A stretch of DNA of 64,000 bases from Haloarchaeobius amylolyticus (GCF_026616195.1 NZ_JANHDH010000003.1:248001-312000), one strand, 5' to 3'; positions 16,853-26,339 are shown, counted from the first letter of the stretch. Translations and numbers: made by a program. Notes: a model not told the origin generated them from the sequence alone.

Positions 16853-17269
16853 ATGTCGAAAGCGACAGTACTCTTCGCAGGCGCAGCCATGGTACTCTAC
16901 GCGGGGTGGGCGTTCTTCGCGAAACTCGCCACGCGAACGGTCCCGGCAGAACAGGCAGTGGTCTACACCTACGTCGCGGGGCTGGTCGCCGTCGGCGGCT
17001 ACATCCTGCTCGACTCCGGCGGGTCGGTCACGGTCACCACCGACGGCTTCTGGCTCGCGGCGGTCAGCGGCCTGTGTCTGGGCCTCGGGACGCTCGCGTA
17101 CTACACCGCCCTGACCGACGGGTCGGTCGGTATCGCCACCAGCATCAGTGGGATGTACCTCCTGTTCGCGACCCTCCTCGGGGTCGTCTTCCTGAACGAG
17201 TCGCTCGGGAAGGCCAACATCGCGGGCATCGGGTTCGCGGTCGTGGCGGTGGTCCTCCTCGCGCAGTGA
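16853..17269 (+). CDS. EamA-type (drug/metabolite transporter) small membrane protein
   Basis: A 138-residue protein with four to five hydrophobic helices matching a single EamA repeat (LFAGAAMVLYAGWAFFAKLA at the N-terminus; LLGVVFLNESLGKANIAGIG near the end). Full DMT carriers have two repeats, so this half-size protein probably works as a dimer, as small multidrug-type carriers do. The ATG is about 30 bases after a TTATT element. Confidence 0.78.
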   Translation: MSKATVLFAGAAMVLYAGWAFFAKLATRTVPAEQAVVYTYVAGLVAVGGYILLDSGGSVTVTTDGFWLAAVSGLCLGLGTLAYYTALTDGSVGIATSISGMYLLFATLLGVVFLNESLGKANIAGIGFAVVAVVLLAQ

Positions 17270-17325
17270 CCAGCCGGTGGGAACACACCCGAAGTTCTTA
17301 CTGCCGGTACCACGAACGACCGAGT

Positions 17326-17754
17326 ATGGTGGTCCTGGCAGCCATCGACGATTCCGAGAGAGCATCGCGCGTCGCCGACGAAGCCGCGAAACTCGCGGCC
17401 GCGTTCGACGACGAACTCCACCTCGTCCACGTGTTCAACCGGTCCAGACTCGTCGACGTCCTGGAGGTCACCCTCGACGACGAGGACCCGGCCGAGAACT
17501 ACGAGGTCCAGCAGGAGGCAGACCGCATCGCGGCCGCCGCCACCGCCGACGTGGAGTACCCGGCGGAGACGGTCGTGCGGGTCGGTGACCCCGTCACGAA
17601 CGTCGTCGAGTACGCCGAATCGGTCGACGCCCGGTACATCGTCATCGGGGGCCGCAAGCGCACCCCGACGGGCAAGGCGCTGTTCGGCAGCGTCACGCAG
17701 AAGGTCATGTTGAACGCCGACCGACCGGTGGTCAACGCCCCGGGCCAGAACTAG
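17326..17754 (+). CDS. Universal stress protein (UspA family)
   Basis: The 142-residue Usp domain starts MVVLAAIDDSERASRVADEA and ends with IGGRKRTPTGKALFGSVTQKVM, the G-rich ATP-binding motif. It closely resembles the Usp at 46520 in this motif (GRKRTP, GKALFGS), so the two may be paralogues. It stands alone between the EamA gene and the BCCT operon. Confidence 0.88.
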   Translation: MVVLAAIDDSERASRVADEAAKLAAAFDDELHLVHVFNRSRLVDVLEVTLDDEDPAENYEVQQEADRIAAAATADVEYPAETVVRVGDPVTNVVEYAESVDARYIVIGGRKRTPTGKALFGSVTQKVMLNADRPVVNAPGQN

Positions 17755-17884
17755 AACCGACCTCCGCTTCTCGCGCGCACAGGAGGAAAAGCCGTAGTAG
17801 AGAATAGAGAACGCTGCAAGCGCGACTGCGAGAGTCCGCGCGTACTGCTCGCGTCGACGGTCGCAGCAGTCGGTACCGACGGAT

Positions 17885-19522
17885 CTAATCTTCGGAGAGC
17901 ATCGCCGAGTCCGAGGGACTGCGGCGCGGGCTGGCGGTGCCAGTCCCACTCTCGTCGCTGTCCGTGTCGCGCTCCGTGAGCAACACCGGATGGTGTTCCT
18001 CGAGTTCCTTCGTCAGGCCGACGAAGCACAGCAGGCAGATGATGGCCACCGGCAGGCCGACGAGGACGATCATGTCCTTGAGCGCCGGCAGGCCACCCAC
18101 GATGAGCAGCAGGGAGGTCAACAGCCCGACGAGGGTCCCCCAGGTGACGCGGTTCAGGGTCGAGGGGTCCTCGTCACCGCCGGTGGTGAACATCGCGAGG
18201 CTGAGCGTGGTCGAGTCGACCGTGGTGATGAGGAACGTCAGCACCAGCAGCAGGTAGAGCGCGGAGAAGACCCCGCCGAGTCCGAAGGGGACGATCTGCT
18301 CGAACAGCGGGAAGCCGGCGACCTCGGTGCCGTACTCGCCGACGGCGCCGAGGATGTCGGCCTTGCCGTTGTGCTGGACCCACAGCGAGGAGCCCCCCAT
18401 GACGATGAACCACGGGAACGAGGCGGCCGAGGTACCGGCGAGCCCGGCGAAGACGACCTGCCGGATGGTGCGGCCGCGGCTGATGCGGGCCATGAAGATG
18501 CCGATCATCGGCGCGAACGAGAACCACCAGGCCCAGTAGAAGACCGTCCAGCCGCCGACCCAGGAGGCGCCGTTGGCCACGTTCGCGTAGAGGCTCATCT
18601 CGATGAACTCGTTGACGTAGCCGCCGACAGCCTCCGTCCCGAGGTTCATCAGGAAGCCGGTCGGGCCGGCCACGAACGCGACGAACAGGAGGAGCGTGAA
18701 CAGGGCCATGTTGAAGTGCGAGATGCGGCGGATGCCCTTGTCCACACCGAGTGCGGCGGAGATGGTGAACCCGATGGTGAGCCCGGTCGTCACCAGCAGG
18801 ATGCCGAGGTCACCGAACTGCATCCCCCAGTTGTAGGTCAACCCGGTCAGGAACTGGGTCACGACGAAGCCGAGCGAGACCGCGACCCCACCGACCGAGA
18901 GGACGACGATGCCCATGTCGAGCGGCTTGACCCACCAGCTGTCGAGGTTCTCGACGCCGACGAAGGGCGCGAAGATGGTCGAGGGCTTGATGGGTGCGCC
19001 CCGACGGTGCACGAAGTACGCGATGGTCACGCCCACGATGAGGTAGGCCGACCACGGCGAGATACCCCAGTGCAGCAGGGTGTACTGGATGGACCCGGGC
19101 ATCACCCCGGCCGACTTCGCACTCGCGCCGAGGAACGGCGGGGCCGAGGCGTAGTGGAAGAGCGCCTCTGCGGGGCCGAAGAAGACCAGCCCGGTCGAGA
19201 GCCCGGCGGAGAACAGCATCGCGAAGAACGCGAAGAACGAGTACTCCGGGTCCTCGTCCTCGCCGCCGAGTTTGATCTTCCCCCACGGGCCGAGCAGTAG
19301 CCACAGGCAGAACGCCACGCAGATGAACATGATGCCGAGGTACACCCAGCTGATGTTCTTCCACAGCCACGTGTTCACCTCGGTCAAGGTCTCTGCGGCG
19401 GCTGACGGCCACATGCCGATGATGGCGATCGCGATGACTGTCAGTATCGCCCCACCCCAGAAGACCGACGGTTCGATTTCGTCCCTGAACTCCCTGAACA
19501 TGCTGTCTGGTTCGGTGCTCAT
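17885..19522 (-). CDS. BCCT family transporter (betaine/carnitine/choline type)
   Basis: A 545-residue membrane protein of the BCCT fold. Features include the start DEIEPSVFWGGAIL, then GLSTGLVFFGPAEALFHY, LHWGISPWSAY, and VFYWAWWFSFAPMIGIFMARISRGRT, the conserved helix 8 Trp/Gly-rich signature. BCCT carriers import quaternary ammonium compounds, either as osmolytes or as carbon/nitrogen sources. It is the last gene of an operon: 13 bases separate it from the Rieske gene. The catabolic neighbours favour uptake of a nutrient. Confidence 0.9.
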   Translation of the reverse strand: MSTEPDSMFREFRDEIEPSVFWGGAILTVIAIAIIGMWPSAAAETLTEVNTWLWKNISWVYLGIMFICVAFCLWLLLGPWGKIKLGGEDEDPEYSFFAFFAMLFSAGLSTGLVFFGPAEALFHYASAPPFLGASAKSAGVMPGSIQYTLLHWGISPWSAYLIVGVTIAYFVHRRGAPIKPSTIFAPFVGVENLDSWWVKPLDMGIVVLSVGGVAVSLGFVVTQFLTGLTYNWGMQFGDLGILLVTTGLTIGFTISAALGVDKGIRRISHFNMALFTLLLFVAFVAGPTGFLMNLGTEAVGGYVNEFIEMSLYANVANGASWVGGWTVFYWAWWFSFAPMIGIFMARISRGRTIRQVVFAGLAGTSAASFPWFIVMGGSSLWVQHNGKADILGAVGEYGTEVAGFPLFEQIVPFGLGGVFSALYLLLVLTFLITTVDSTTLSLAMFTTGGDEDPSTLNRVTWGTLVGLLTSLLLIVGGLPALKDMIVLVGLPVAIICLLCFVGLTKELEEHHPVLLTERDTDSDESGTGTASPRRSPSDSAMLSED

Positions 19523-19535
19523 GTGTTCTATCCTC

Positions 19536-19994
19536 TTAGAGGTACACCACGACGGTCTCCTGTTCGACCTCCACGTCGTAGGTCTCGACCGGTGGTTCGT
19601 CTCCCTCCAGTTCGACGGAGCAGCCGTCACAGCCGCTGCCGTCGGTCGCTACGTCCTCCGGCTCCTCGACCGTCGCCTCGAACGACTTCGCCTTCACCTT
19701 GTGCGGGTTGAAGATGGACTCGCCCGACTTGATGTCGAACTCCCACCCGTGCCACGGGCACCGGACGATCTCGCCCGGGCGCTCGTACTCGAACTCGCCA
19801 GCCTTGTCCGAGGTCGTCGTGCCCGTGACCGGGCCCTCACAGAGCGGGGCGCGCTGGTGCGGGCAGTCGTTCTTGAGCGCGAAGTACTCGCCGTCGACGT
19901 TGAAGATGCCGATGGAGAAGCCGTCGAGTTCCGTGATGAGACGCTCGCCCTGCCCGATGTCGTCGGCCGGGCACACCTCGAAGCGCTTCTCCAT
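19536..19994 (-). CDS. Stand-alone Rieske [2Fe-2S] ferredoxin-like protein
   Basis: A 152-residue single-domain Rieske protein. C44-P-H46 and C79-PW-H82 supply the two Cys and two His ligands of the [2Fe-2S] cluster. There is no oxygenase catalytic domain, so it is probably a soluble electron carrier for a partner oxygenase. It lies 2 bases after the amidohydrolase gene and 13 before the BCCT gene, so the three are one transcript. No oxygenase alpha subunit is present in the window. A tail segment (SGCDGCS, residues about 118-124) adds extra cysteines. Confidence 0.87.
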   Translation of the reverse strand: MEKRFEVCPADDIGQGERLITELDGFSIGIFNVDGEYFALKNDCPHQRAPLCEGPVTGTTTSDKAGEFEYERPGEIVRCPWHGWEFDIKSGESIFNPHKVKAKSFEATVEEPEDVATDGSGCDGCSVELEGDEPPVETYDVEVEQETVVVYL

Positions 19995-19996
19995 CG

Positions 19997-21127
19997 TCAG
20001 TCCTCACCCTGCTCGACCGGGAGCTTGTACAGTTCGGCCGCGTTCTCGTACTTGATGGCACGTTCCATGTCGTCGTCCATCGGTGGGAGCCCCCAGGTCG
20101 GGTCGTCGCCGTCCCAGTGGGGGTAGTCGCTGGCGAAGATGAGGACCTCGTCGGCGTGCATCATCTCCAGGATCTGGTTGTGGTGCTCGGGCTTCTCGGG
20201 CTCCTCGATGGGCTGGCTGGCGAACCAGACGTTCTCGCGGATGTACTTGCTGGGCTTCTTCTCCAGCCACGGCACCTGCGAGCGCAGGCCCTTCCAGTTC
20301 TTGTCGAGGCGCCACATGAAGTGCGGGAGCCAGCCGTAGCCGCCCTCGATGAAGGCAAAGCGCAGGTCGGGGTACTCGACGAACACGCCCTCGGTGACGA
20401 GGCTCGCGAGCTGGCCCATGTAGTAGGCGCCGAGGAGCGTGTGCCACTCGATGTAGCTGTTCGGATGGCCCGCCCCGGTCGGCGGGTTGGCGACGCCGTG
20501 GCCCTCCGAGAAGGGGTGGACGGCGACCGCGAGGTCCATCTCCTCGGCCGCCTCGTAGATGGGCCAGTAGCGCGGGCGACCGTAGGGGTCCTCGGAGCCG
20601 CCCGGCATGAGGACCTGCTTGACCTGCGGATGGTCGCCGTACTCGCGAATCTGCTCCGCGGAGGCCTCGGGGGCTTTCGGCGCCGCGTAGATGGAGCCGA
20701 TGAACCGGTCGTCGACCGTGAGGCACTCCTCGATGAGCCACTGGTTGTAGGCGTCGGCCAGCGCCGCGGCGTACTGCCGGTTCGGGACGGCGCCCAGGTT
20801 GAGCCAGGAGTTGCCGGTGAGGATGGCGTAGTCGATGTCGTACTCGTCGAGGTGGTCCTCGGCGATCTTCTCGAGGTCGGATCCCGGTTTGCCCCCGTCC
20901 TCGGGTTTCTCGTCCTGCCGGAGGAACCCACCCGGGTTGCGATAGAGCAGGGTCGGCGTCACGATACCGTCGCGCTGGTACTGCTCCGGGAGGTACTTGA
21001 TGATCTCCTCGTCGTCCTTCCACCGCTGGTGGATGTCGCAGTCGATGAGCGAGAGCTCGGCCTCGGCGTCCGACTGCTCGCCCACGCGCTGGTGAGGCGT
21101 TGTCATGGTGTCCGGGTTGACGTACAT
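19997..21127 (-). CDS. Amidohydrolase family protein (amidohydrolase-2/ACMSD-like)
   Basis: A 376-residue TIM-barrel hydrolase or decarboxylase. The N-terminal metal motif DCDIH, a central AVHPFSEGH segment, IEGGYGWLPHFMWRLD, and the C-terminal metal aspartate in FASDYPHWDGD match amidohydrolase-2 enzymes such as aminocarboxymuconate-semialdehyde decarboxylase. The substrate is unknown. It is first in the operon with the Rieske and BCCT genes. An alternative ATG at 21106 has a TATA-like element (TGTTTATGTA) at good spacing; both starts remain possible. Confidence 0.85.
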   Translation of the reverse strand: MYVNPDTMTTPHQRVGEQSDAEAELSLIDCDIHQRWKDDEEIIKYLPEQYQRDGIVTPTLLYRNPGGFLRQDEKPEDGGKPGSDLEKIAEDHLDEYDIDYAILTGNSWLNLGAVPNRQYAAALADAYNQWLIEECLTVDDRFIGSIYAAPKAPEASAEQIREYGDHPQVKQVLMPGGSEDPYGRPRYWPIYEAAEEMDLAVAVHPFSEGHGVANPPTGAGHPNSYIEWHTLLGAYYMGQLASLVTEGVFVEYPDLRFAFIEGGYGWLPHFMWRLDKNWKGLRSQVPWLEKKPSKYIRENVWFASQPIEEPEKPEHHNQILEMMHADEVLIFASDYPHWDGDDPTWGLPPMDDDMERAIKYENAAELYKLPVEQGED

Positions 21128-21479
21128 GGTTGTTGTACATAAACATTATCCAATCTGAGAATAATTTACTAGAATAGTATACTTACTCGGGTGGCTAATT
21201 TCCGCCCCTGGTGTCTTCTAACCGCCGTTCGCCGATTCATTAAAAGAAATCTGATATTCGACAATCGCGAATGTCGCTGGGCCGCAGATCGGTGGACATG
21301 TGCGTCGAGGTTGGGGTGAATCTCTCGTGTCCGTCGCTATATTCTCGGCTCAGCGATGACGAACATCCAGAAACGGGTCGATGCCGTGGTACCCCGGCCA
21401 GACAGGATGGAGGCAGAGACACCCCCATCGATTCGACAATTCCGAATCTATTAGTGGATGGTATGTCATTGTATGTCTC
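21128..21479. promoter_or_regulatory. Divergent control region: amidohydrolase operon / IclR gene
   Basis: This 352-base region has no gene. AT-rich elements at about 21138-21168 are candidate TATA boxes for the minus-strand operon. For the IclR gene, CTATTAG lies about 30 bases before the ATG, and a 7-base direct repeat GTATGTC (21461-21467 and 21471-21477) sits just upstream of the start. Confidence 0.4.
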
Positions 21480-22247
21480 ATGGGTGACGAGGCAAACCGG
21501 CCGATCAAATCGCTGTTGACCATGGAGGAGCTGGTCGAGGTCCTGGACGAGACGGGGGGTGCGCGGGTGACCGAGGTCGCCGAGGAACTCGACAGGCCAC
21601 AGAGCGTGGTCCACGACTACCTCAGCACGCTCCGCCAGCTCGGCTACGTAGTCAAGGAGGGGTCGGCGTACCGGCTCAGCCTGCGCTTCCTCGAACTGGG
21701 GTCGAGAGAGCGGTCGCGGAACCCCCTCTACGAGATCGCGAAGCCCGAGATAGAACGCCTCGCGGACGAGTCGAGCAGCGAACTCGTCTCGCTCGTGGTC
21801 GAGGAGGACGGGCAGGCCGTCTGCCTCGACGCCGCCTGGAGCAGCCAGAGCATCCAGTACAACACCTTCCCGGGGATGCACTTCCACCTGCACTCCTCGG
21901 CCACGGGCAAGGCGATGCTCGCGCACATGCCCGAGGACCACGTCGAGGAGATACTCGACCGCCACGGGATGCCCGAGCGGACCCCGAACACCATCACCGA
22001 CCGCGAGGAACTGTTCGACCAGTTCGAGACCATCCGGGAGCGCGGATTGAGCTACGAGCGCGAGGAGTACAAGCTCGGGATGATGTCCTACGCGGCCCCG
22101 ATAACCGACGACGAGGAGGACGTCCTCGGTGCCGTCAGCGTCTCGGGACCGGCCCACCGGATGCGCGAGGACGAGGTCGAGGCGGAGCTGACGAACAAAC
22201 TGCTCTCGGCCATCAACATCATCGAACTGAACTACGGCGCGCGCTGA
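21480..22247 (+). CDS. IclR family transcriptional regulator
   Basis: A 255-residue protein with an N-terminal winged helix (about residues 12-75; ARVTEVAEELDRPQSVVHDYLSTL) and a C-terminal IclR ligand domain (about 85-250) containing HSSATGKAMLAHMP and the VSGPAHRM strand. It is divergent from the amidohydrolase/Rieske/BCCT operon and upstream of a convergent saccharopine-dehydrogenase-like gene, so it probably controls one of these in response to a small organic acid. The effector is unknown. Confidence 0.9.
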   Translation: MGDEANRPIKSLLTMEELVEVLDETGGARVTEVAEELDRPQSVVHDYLSTLRQLGYVVKEGSAYRLSLRFLELGSRERSRNPLYEIAKPEIERLADESSSELVSLVVEEDGQAVCLDAAWSSQSIQYNTFPGMHFHLHSSATGKAMLAHMPEDHVEEILDRHGMPERTPNTITDREELFDQFETIRERGLSYEREEYKLGMMSYAAPITDDEEDVLGAVSVSGPAHRMREDEVEAELTNKLLSAINIIELNYGAR

Positions 22248-22359
22248 CCGGCGAGCAGCGACCTGCAGGCACCGATTCGCCCGCGAGAAGGGGGACAGAC
22301 TCGTTCTGGAGACGATTCGACCGCGTCTACGGTTCCACAGCCGACTCGACTGCGCGAGC

Positions 22360-23583
22360 TTACTTCGCCGGCGTCGTCTCTGCGACCAGTTCGAAGCCGC
22401 GCTCCTCCATGGCCTCGAAGTACCGTTCGGGGGAGACGCCACTGGTCTCGGTGGTGAAGATGCCTGTGCCGGTGGATTCGCCGGCCGCCATGAGCTGGAG
22501 CGTGACCGACAGCGGGACGCCGACGTAGCAGCCGTACTCCCGCATCAGCGTGATGTCGTTCCCGTCGAAGAACGGGAAGGGCTGGGTCATGTGGTAGACC
22601 GACCGAGCGCCGCGGTCGCCCGCCGAGCCGACGACCTCCGTCGAGAGGATGGTCTGGGGCGTCCACTCGGTCTCCGGCGAGAGTTCGCTCGGGTCGCGCC
22701 ACTCGTCCTCGGCGCCCTCCTGGATGATGGCCTGCTGCATGGCCTCCAGTGGGTCGACCTCGGTCCCGTTCACCTCGACGGGGTCCGCGTCGAACAATCC
22801 GGCGTTCAGGAGCGTCTCCTCGTAGTCCTGCCACTCGGGGTGCCAGACACCGCGGGTGACGATGCGCTCGACACCCGTCTCCTGGGCGATGTCCGACCAC
22901 GGGAACGTGATGGACTCGGGGTGGGTGATGACGTACGTCTCCTGCTGGCCGACCGGGTCCGGGAAGTCGAACTCCTTGCGCAGGCCGAACGGCGGCAGGT
23001 CCTTCGTGACCTCGCCGTCCTGCCAGACCACGCGTTCGTCGACGTTCGGGTCGTGCTCGTAGGTGACCGTGTCGGTGAGGCCGGCGGTCGTCTGCGTGAG
23101 CAGCCGCCACATGCCCCAGTAGAAGTTCACCTCGCTCACGTCGTCCATGTCCTGGCACGCGAGCATGCCGAGCATGATGGTGCTGACGACGCCGCCATTA
23201 CAGAACCACAGCGCACAGCCCGCCTCCTCGAACTCGTCGGAGCGGGCGAGGATGCGGTCGAAGTCGAACGCGTTCAGGTCGACGCCCGTGATGTCACCGA
23301 CCTCCACGATGGCGTCGAGCACGTTGTCCTCGAACTGGTAGGGGAGCCCGTTCACGACGTAGTCCGCGTCCTCGAGCACCCGGACGAGGTCCTCGGTCGA
23401 GGTCGCGTCGACGTCCGTGAAGGTGACCCGCTCGTCGTCGACCACGTCGAGCAACTTGCGTGCGTTCTCCTCGTCGACGTCCGCGACGACGATCTCGTCG
23501 AATCCGCTCGTCCTGTGCAGGTCGTACACACAGGACGAGGTCATTGCGCCAGAACCGCCTAGTACCACTACTGTTCCGCTCAT
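22360..23583 (-). CDS. Saccharopine dehydrogenase-like NAD(P)-binding oxidoreductase
   Basis: A 407-residue protein. The N-terminal Rossmann fold starts TVVVLGGSGAMTSSCVYDL, followed by VVADVDEENARKL and NGLPYQFEDNVLDA; the rest matches the Sacchrp_dh catalytic/dimer region (ALWFCNGGVVSTIMLG). Family members act on amino acids at an imine carbon, but this one lies outside any lysine pathway, so another amino or keto acid is likely. A TATA-like ACTTTTGTG lies about 33 bases before the ATG. It is divergent from the aldehyde dehydrogenase. Confidence 0.78.
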   Translation of the reverse strand: MSGTVVVLGGSGAMTSSCVYDLHRTSGFDEIVVADVDEENARKLLDVVDDERVTFTDVDATSTEDLVRVLEDADYVVNGLPYQFEDNVLDAIVEVGDITGVDLNAFDFDRILARSDEFEEAGCALWFCNGGVVSTIMLGMLACQDMDDVSEVNFYWGMWRLLTQTTAGLTDTVTYEHDPNVDERVVWQDGEVTKDLPPFGLRKEFDFPDPVGQQETYVITHPESITFPWSDIAQETGVERIVTRGVWHPEWQDYEETLLNAGLFDADPVEVNGTEVDPLEAMQQAIIQEGAEDEWRDPSELSPETEWTPQTILSTEVVGSAGDRGARSVYHMTQPFPFFDGNDITLMREYGCYVGVPLSVTLQLMAAGESTGTGIFTTETSGVSPERYFEAMEERGFELVAETTPAK

Positions 23584-23720
23584 GTCTCATCGACTCCGTT
23601 TCGACCCCTGACACAAAAGTCTTGGCCAAATTGAAAGCCACATTACCAGAATTCTGGACGGAGAGCGTTTCACGCGCCCGTTCTCGTGTGCGCGTGTGGT
23701 CGCGCAAGGAAGCCCCTGCC

Positions 23721-23747
23721 CCCTTACCACAAGGGATAGACATTTAT
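23721..23747 (+). promoter_or_regulatory. Aldehyde dehydrogenase promoter with CCCTT/AAGGG inverted repeat
   Basis: ATTTATG (about 23740-23746) lies some 27-33 bases upstream of the ATG at 23773. Just before it is a perfect 5-base inverted repeat, CCCTT-ACCAC-AAGGG (23721-23735), placed where a regulator could help or block TBP/TFB. Confidence 0.4.
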
Positions 23748-23772
23748 GCGAGAAACGAGCAGTGTTGGCTGC

Positions 23773-25224
23773 ATGCCAGAGACAGTCGGCAACTTCGTCA
23801 GCGGTGAGTGGACAGTATCGGAGACGGGTGAGACCTTCGTGGTCGAGAACCCGGCCGACCCGGACGACGTGGTCGCGCACTTCCAGCAGTCGAGCGCGGC
23901 CGACACCGAAGCGGCCATCGAGGCGGCCGCCGACGCCCAGGCCGAGTGGGCGGACATGCCCGCACCGGACCGCGGCCGCATCCTCACCCGCACCGCACAG
24001 GAGATCGAGAACCGCCAGGAGGAACTGACCGAGACGCTCGTCCGTGAGGAGGGCAAGGCCCGCCCCGAGGCCGCGGGCGAGGTCCAGCGCGCCGTCGACA
24101 TCTTCTACTACTACGCCGAGAAGGCGCGCGACCTCGGCGGCGACGTGAAGGCCGCGAGTGGCCGGGACACGAACCTCTACACCGTCGGGGAGCCCCTCGG
24201 CGTCGCCGGGCTCATCACGCCGTGGAACTACCCCATCGCCATCCCGGCGTGGAAGCTCGCGCCCGCCCTCGTCACGGGGAACACCGTGGTCATCAAGCCC
24301 GCCTCGCAGGCGCCCAACGTGGCGCGCAAGCTCGTCGAGTGCCTGGAGGCGGCCGGCATCCCGGACGGCGTGGTGAACTTCGTGACCGGTCCCGGCAGCG
24401 AGGTCGGCACCGAACTCACCACGAACGAGTCGGTCGACGCAATCTCGTTCACCGGAAGCGGCAACGTCGGTGACGTCGTCTACCAGCAGGCCGCCGAGGA
24501 CCAGAAGCGCGTTCAACTGGAGATGGGCGGGAAGAACCCGACCCTCGTCACCGAGAACGCGGACGTCGAGGAAGCCGCCGAGGTCGTCGGGAGCGGTGCC
24601 TTCGGCGTCACCGGGCAGGCGTGTACCGCCACCTCTCGGGCCATCGTCCACGAGTCGGTGTACGACGCGTTCGTGGCAGAGCTCGTGGAGTACGCCGAGT
24701 CCCTCTCTATCGGCCCCGGCCTCGACGACTACGACATGGGCCCGCAGGTCAGTGCGAGCGAACTCGACGGCACCCTCACGTACATCGACGTCGGCACCGA
24801 GGAGGGTGCGACCCTCGAGACTGGCGGGGCGGCGCTCGACGACGGCGAGTACGACTCGGGTCACTTCGTCGAGCCGACCGTCTTCTCGGACGTCTCCTCC
24901 GACATGCGCATCGCCCAGGAGGAGATCTTCGGCCCGGTCGTGGGCGTCATCCCCGTCTCGGACTTCGAGGAGGGCGTCGCGGTCGCCAACGACACGCAGT
25001 ACGGCCTCGCGGCCAGCGTCGTCACCGACGACCTGACCGAGGCGAACCGCTTCGTCGACGAGGTCGAGGCGGGCGTCGTCAAGGTGAACGAGAAGACGAC
25101 CGGCCTCGAACTCCACGTCCCCTTCGGCGGGATGAAGGCCTCCTCCAGCGAGACCTACCGCGAACAGGGCGACGCCGGCCTCGACTTCTTCACCACGACG
25201 AAGACCGTCTACGCCAACTACTGA
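23773..25224 (+). CDS. NAD(P)-dependent aldehyde dehydrogenase
   Basis: A 483-residue enzyme that oxidises an aldehyde to a carboxylate. Catalytic residues are visible: N152 in TPWNYP, K175 in VIKPAS, E250 in LEMGGKNP, and the nucleophile C284 in GQACTATSR. The family resemblance is to 2-oxoglutarate semialdehyde/2,5-dioxovalerate or succinate semialdehyde dehydrogenases, but specificity cannot be fixed. The ATG at 23773 is chosen over one at 23746 because of the TATA spacing. It is convergent with the IclR gene at 25264, a probable regulator. Confidence 0.9.
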   Translation: MPETVGNFVSGEWTVSETGETFVVENPADPDDVVAHFQQSSAADTEAAIEAAADAQAEWADMPAPDRGRILTRTAQEIENRQEELTETLVREEGKARPEAAGEVQRAVDIFYYYAEKARDLGGDVKAASGRDTNLYTVGEPLGVAGLITPWNYPIAIPAWKLAPALVTGNTVVIKPASQAPNVARKLVECLEAAGIPDGVVNFVTGPGSEVGTELTTNESVDAISFTGSGNVGDVVYQQAAEDQKRVQLEMGGKNPTLVTENADVEEAAEVVGSGAFGVTGQACTATSRAIVHESVYDAFVAELVEYAESLSIGPGLDDYDMGPQVSASELDGTLTYIDVGTEEGATLETGGAALDDGEYDSGHFVEPTVFSDVSSDMRIAQEEIFGPVVGVIPVSDFEEGVAVANDTQYGLAASVVTDDLTEANRFVDEVEAGVVKVNEKTTGLELHVPFGGMKASSSETYREQGDAGLDFFTTTKTVYANY

Positions 25225-25263
25225 CCCGGCCGACCACCCTGTTCGGTCACGTCGAACAGGTTC

Positions 25264-26028
25264 TCAGTACTGCTTCAGGTTTATCTCGACGAGGTTCGCG
25301 GCGCGTCGGAGCAACTCGGGGAGTTCCTCGCGGTAGCGTTCGCCCGACAGTCGCGTCGCCGGGCCCGAGACGCTGATGGCACCGAGGACCTCCCCCTCCG
25401 GGCCGCGAACGGGCGCCCCCACACAGCGTAGTCCCTCCCCGTATTCCTCGTCGTCGAACGCGACCCCGCGTTCCCGGACCTCGGCCAGCGTCTCGAAGAG
25501 CGTCTCCTCGTCGGTGATGGTCTGGTCGGTGTGGGCCGGGAGGCCGTGCTGGTCCAGTATCTCCGCCACGCGCTCGCGTGGCATGTGCGCGAGCATCGAC
25601 TTCCCCGTCGCGCTACAGTGCAACTGGTGGACGTCGCCGGCGTCGGTCGAGAACTGGATGGTCTGGTCGCCCTGGGTACGGTAGAGGTAGACGCCACGAC
25701 CCGCCTCCTCGACCGCGAGGTTGGCGAGTTCGTTGGTCTCGCGCGCCAGGTCGTCCACGTGCGGGCGTGCGACGCTGTAGATACCCGTCTGGGTGCGGAC
25801 GCGCTCGCCGAGCTGGAGGAACCGGAGACTCAGCCGGTAGCGCCCGTCGTCCGCCACGACGTACCCGTTCTCCCGGAGGGTCGCGAGGTGGCCGTGGACC
25901 GTGCTCTTCGAGACGTCGACCTGCTCTGCGATCTCCGTCACGCCGGCCTCGCCGAGGTCCTCGACGACCTCGACGATGCTCAACAGCGTTTCGTCGCTTC
26001 GAATCGTGCCGGGCGTGGAGTCGGTCAT
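25264..26028 (-). CDS. IclR family transcriptional regulator
   Basis: The 254-residue protein has a winged helix (about residues 14-72; VTEIAEQVDVSKSTVHGHLATL) and an IclR effector domain with HCSATGKSMLAHMP and VSGPATRLSGERY. The ATG at 26028 has a minus-strand CTATTAC about 35 bases upstream. It faces the aldehyde dehydrogenase end to end and is a likely regulator of that gene or its neighbours; the ligand is unknown. Confidence 0.9.
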   Translation of the reverse strand: MTDSTPGTIRSDETLLSIVEVVEDLGEAGVTEIAEQVDVSKSTVHGHLATLRENGYVVADDGRYRLSLRFLQLGERVRTQTGIYSVARPHVDDLARETNELANLAVEEAGRGVYLYRTQGDQTIQFSTDAGDVHQLHCSATGKSMLAHMPRERVAEILDQHGLPAHTDQTITDEETLFETLAEVRERGVAFDDEEYGEGLRCVGAPVRGPEGEVLGAISVSGPATRLSGERYREELPELLRRAANLVEINLKQY

Positions 26029-26339
26029 GCTGTCAGGGACGACGTGACGGACCGTAATAGGTGGTCGGCTTTTCCTCACGCTCGTTCGCTGTGGTCGAAT
26101 CCGGGTCAGCGGGGTGCTCGGAGAGGAGACGGGGTCTCAGACGTGAGGGCAACTGCGTGTCCTTCCCAGGAGTGTTCGATGCTGCGGAACAGCCCGCGTT
26201 CGACGCGTCACTGCCGGTACGGGAGGTGAGACAGTGTCGTGTTACAGTCATATGCTCGTAACAGCAGAGGATGGCCGAGGGCAGGTCACGGCCCGGACCC
26301 GAGGCAACGTTTTACCGTCTGCTGGGTGAAGATAGCGAC
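26029..26339. promoter_or_regulatory. Divergent control region: IclR / orphan rdfA
   Basis: No gene is seen in this 311-base stretch. It has a TATA-like CTATTAC (minus strand, about 26058-26066) for the IclR gene, and GTTTTACC (about 26309-26316) located 24-31 bases before the rdfA ATG. Confidence 0.4.

Noticed and set aside
19536-19994. Rieske protein read as an oxygenase alpha subunit or cytochrome bc1 subunit
   Set aside because: It is only 152 residues, with no catalytic domain and no N-terminal membrane anchor.
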